DNA from: an uncultured Desulfobacterium sp.
GTDB taxonomy: Bacteria; Desulfobacterota; DSM-4660; Desulfatiglandales; Desulfatiglandaceae
DNA: 39,192 nt
NCBI GenBank assembly: GCA_900258555.1
Contig: LT984854.1
Location: 47,715 to 86,906, forward strand
Direction of reading: 5' to 3'
The stretch's first letter is position 1, and each line of letters begins with the position of its first letter. This document shows, piece by piece, positions 38,187 through 39,192 of the stretch. The notes under the pieces are model-generated. The model saw nothing but the letters and a program-made list of their open reading frames with translations, ran no database searches and was not told where the DNA came from. The translations under genes were made by a program, and so were the position numbers.

Positions 38187-39192
38187 CGGTTCACCCCCAC
38201 GTGCGTGGGGACAATAATCCGACTTTTGGGGAGAGGTGGACAAGAGGCGGTTCACCCCCACGTGCGTGGGGACAATAAACCTTGTCAAGCAATTGGTGTT
38301 TAATTGAGCGGTTCACCCCCACGTGCGTGGGGACAATTTTGGGCCGACAACTAATGTCCCCCCGGGCGTCGGTTCACCCCCACGTGCGTGGGGACAATTC
38401 CGCCTCATCCACCATGATCAGCCGCCTGTGCGGTTCACCCCCACGTGCGTGGGGACAATACATGACCAGGAAGGGCCTGATCTTTGACGGCCGGTTCACC
38501 CCCACGTGCGTGGGGACAATAAAATCCTATCCATTATGGACAAATATGTATCCGGTTCACCCCCACGTGCGTGGGGACAATAAAATCCTATCCATTATGG
38601 ACAAATATGTATCCGGTTCACCCCCACGTGCGTGGGGACAATATTAAGCTCATATTGGAGTTGGGCGACTCTGCCGGTTCACCCCCACGTGCGTGGGGAC
38701 AATACCTCACCAACTAGACTGCCGTACATATCTATCGGTTCACCCCCACGTGCGTGGGGACAATATAGACAATATGGGTGCAGGTGTGAAGACTGCCTGG
38801 TTCACCCCCACGTGCGTGGGGACAATGACTTGTCTGTCAACAGGAGCATCAGTAAAATCGGTTCACCCCCACGTGCGTGGGGACAATAAAATCCATTTAA
38901 AGCCATATAAAGACCTTCTCGGTTCACCCCCACGTGCGTGGGGACAATTGCGGGTTTGATATGCTGAATTTTACCACCGGCGGTTCACCCCCACGTGCGT
39001 GGGGACAATTCTGCTCAAGATCCTTTTTGCTCATGGTGATCCGGTTCACCCCCACGTGCGTGGGGACAATAACAGGAGGGGGCTTACGACCCTGGCCCCC
39101 TTCGGTTCACCCCCACGTGCGTGGGGACAATCCACGGGTGGGCATGCGGTCGCAGACAAGTGTCGGTTCACCCCCACGTGCGTGGGGACAAT
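38187..39192 (-). CRISPR. type I-E-like CRISPR array, 17 repeats, truncated by window end
   Basis: Seventeen 29-bp repeats start at 38187, 38248, 38309, 38370, 38431, 38492, 38553, 38614, 38675, 38736, 38798, 38859, 38920, 38981, 39042, 39103 and 39164, enclosing 16 spacers. Period is 61 bp (32-bp spacers) except for one 33-bp spacer (38765-38797). The repeats are identical apart from the first base of the one at 38798. Read on the minus strand the repeat has a CCCCACG/CGTGGGG hairpin and ends in GTGAACCG, matching the type I-E pattern (the E. coli repeat ends ATAAACCG), so transcription should run leftward with leader and probably cas genes beyond 39192. Spacers 38521-38552 and 38582-38613 are identical. 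Open frames translated across the repeats are artefacts. Confidence 0.97.

Noticed and set aside
38282-38959. Three plus-strand open frames of 85-121 codons with repeating His-Pro-His-Val-Arg-Gly-Asp-Asn and Pro-Pro-Arg-Ala-Trp-Gly motifs
   Set aside because: They are translations of the CRISPR repeats in three frames, a known annotation artefact, and have no real starts.

Overview
The window looks like a piece of the chromosome of a Gram-negative anaerobe, most likely a sulfate-reducing or syntrophic member of the Desulfobacterota (former Deltaproteobacteria). The grounds are a CooC-type nickel-insertion ATPase, a multi-subunit molybdenum hydroxylase, DmsB-type Fe-S proteins, heptose activation for LPS, a SecA with the extra insert seen in this part of the tree, and a MotAB stator behind a sigma-28 promoter. 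This assignment is an inference from gene content; no rRNA is present. The first ~4.3 kb is AT-richer and accessory in character, the middle is mostly housekeeping, and the right end is a CRISPR array cut by the window edge.

Layout. 1-4300: TauE/SafE exporter, small DUF6868-like membrane protein, LCMT-type methyltransferase, Phd/RelE-type toxin-antitoxin pair with a recognisable operator, PsiE-like protein. 4300-8804: TrmO, PflX-like radical SAM protein, Bax-inhibitor-1 homologue, and, divergent from it, a bacterial 6-phosphofructo-2-kinase/fructose-2,6-bisphosphatase, then cooC. 9125-13110: serC-asnS, a CheX-like phosphatase and a REC-STAS regulator. 13270-17988 (minus): a possible operon of a MrfA-MrfB fusion helicase/exonuclease, a YkgJ-type cysteine cluster protein, ComF and RfaE2. 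18276-19777: motAB. 19852-25811 (minus): a molybdoenzyme region containing a DmsB-type Fe-S subunit next to a 60-residue stump of its catalytic subunit, a secreted beta-rich protein, and a CoxG-CoxM-CoxS-CoxL-like operon whose large subunit has Asn where the family has its catalytic Glu. 26211-29199 (minus): tRNA-Lys, a cysteine-cluster gene, hisD, a ChaN-like lipoprotein. 29268-38040 (plus): uvrC, secA, argJ, manC, and a phosphomannomutase; the last two make GDP-mannose precursors. 38187-39192: 17 repeats of a type I-E-like CRISPR array whose leader should lie to the right of the window.

Three long inverted-repeat elements (8809-9094, 13146-13289, 31081-31338) are the most striking non-coding structures. 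Each starts at, or reaches into, the 3' end of a gene, and two of them supply the final codons and stop of the neighbouring gene (rfaE2 and uvrC). They look like MITE-type or REP-type mobile palindromes, and two may belong to one family. Other points that deserve checking are the fructose-2,6-bisphosphate enzyme, the MrfAB fusion, the Glu-to-Asn change in the molybdenum hydroxylase, the decayed molybdopterin oxidoreductase, and an off-register CRISPR spacer.
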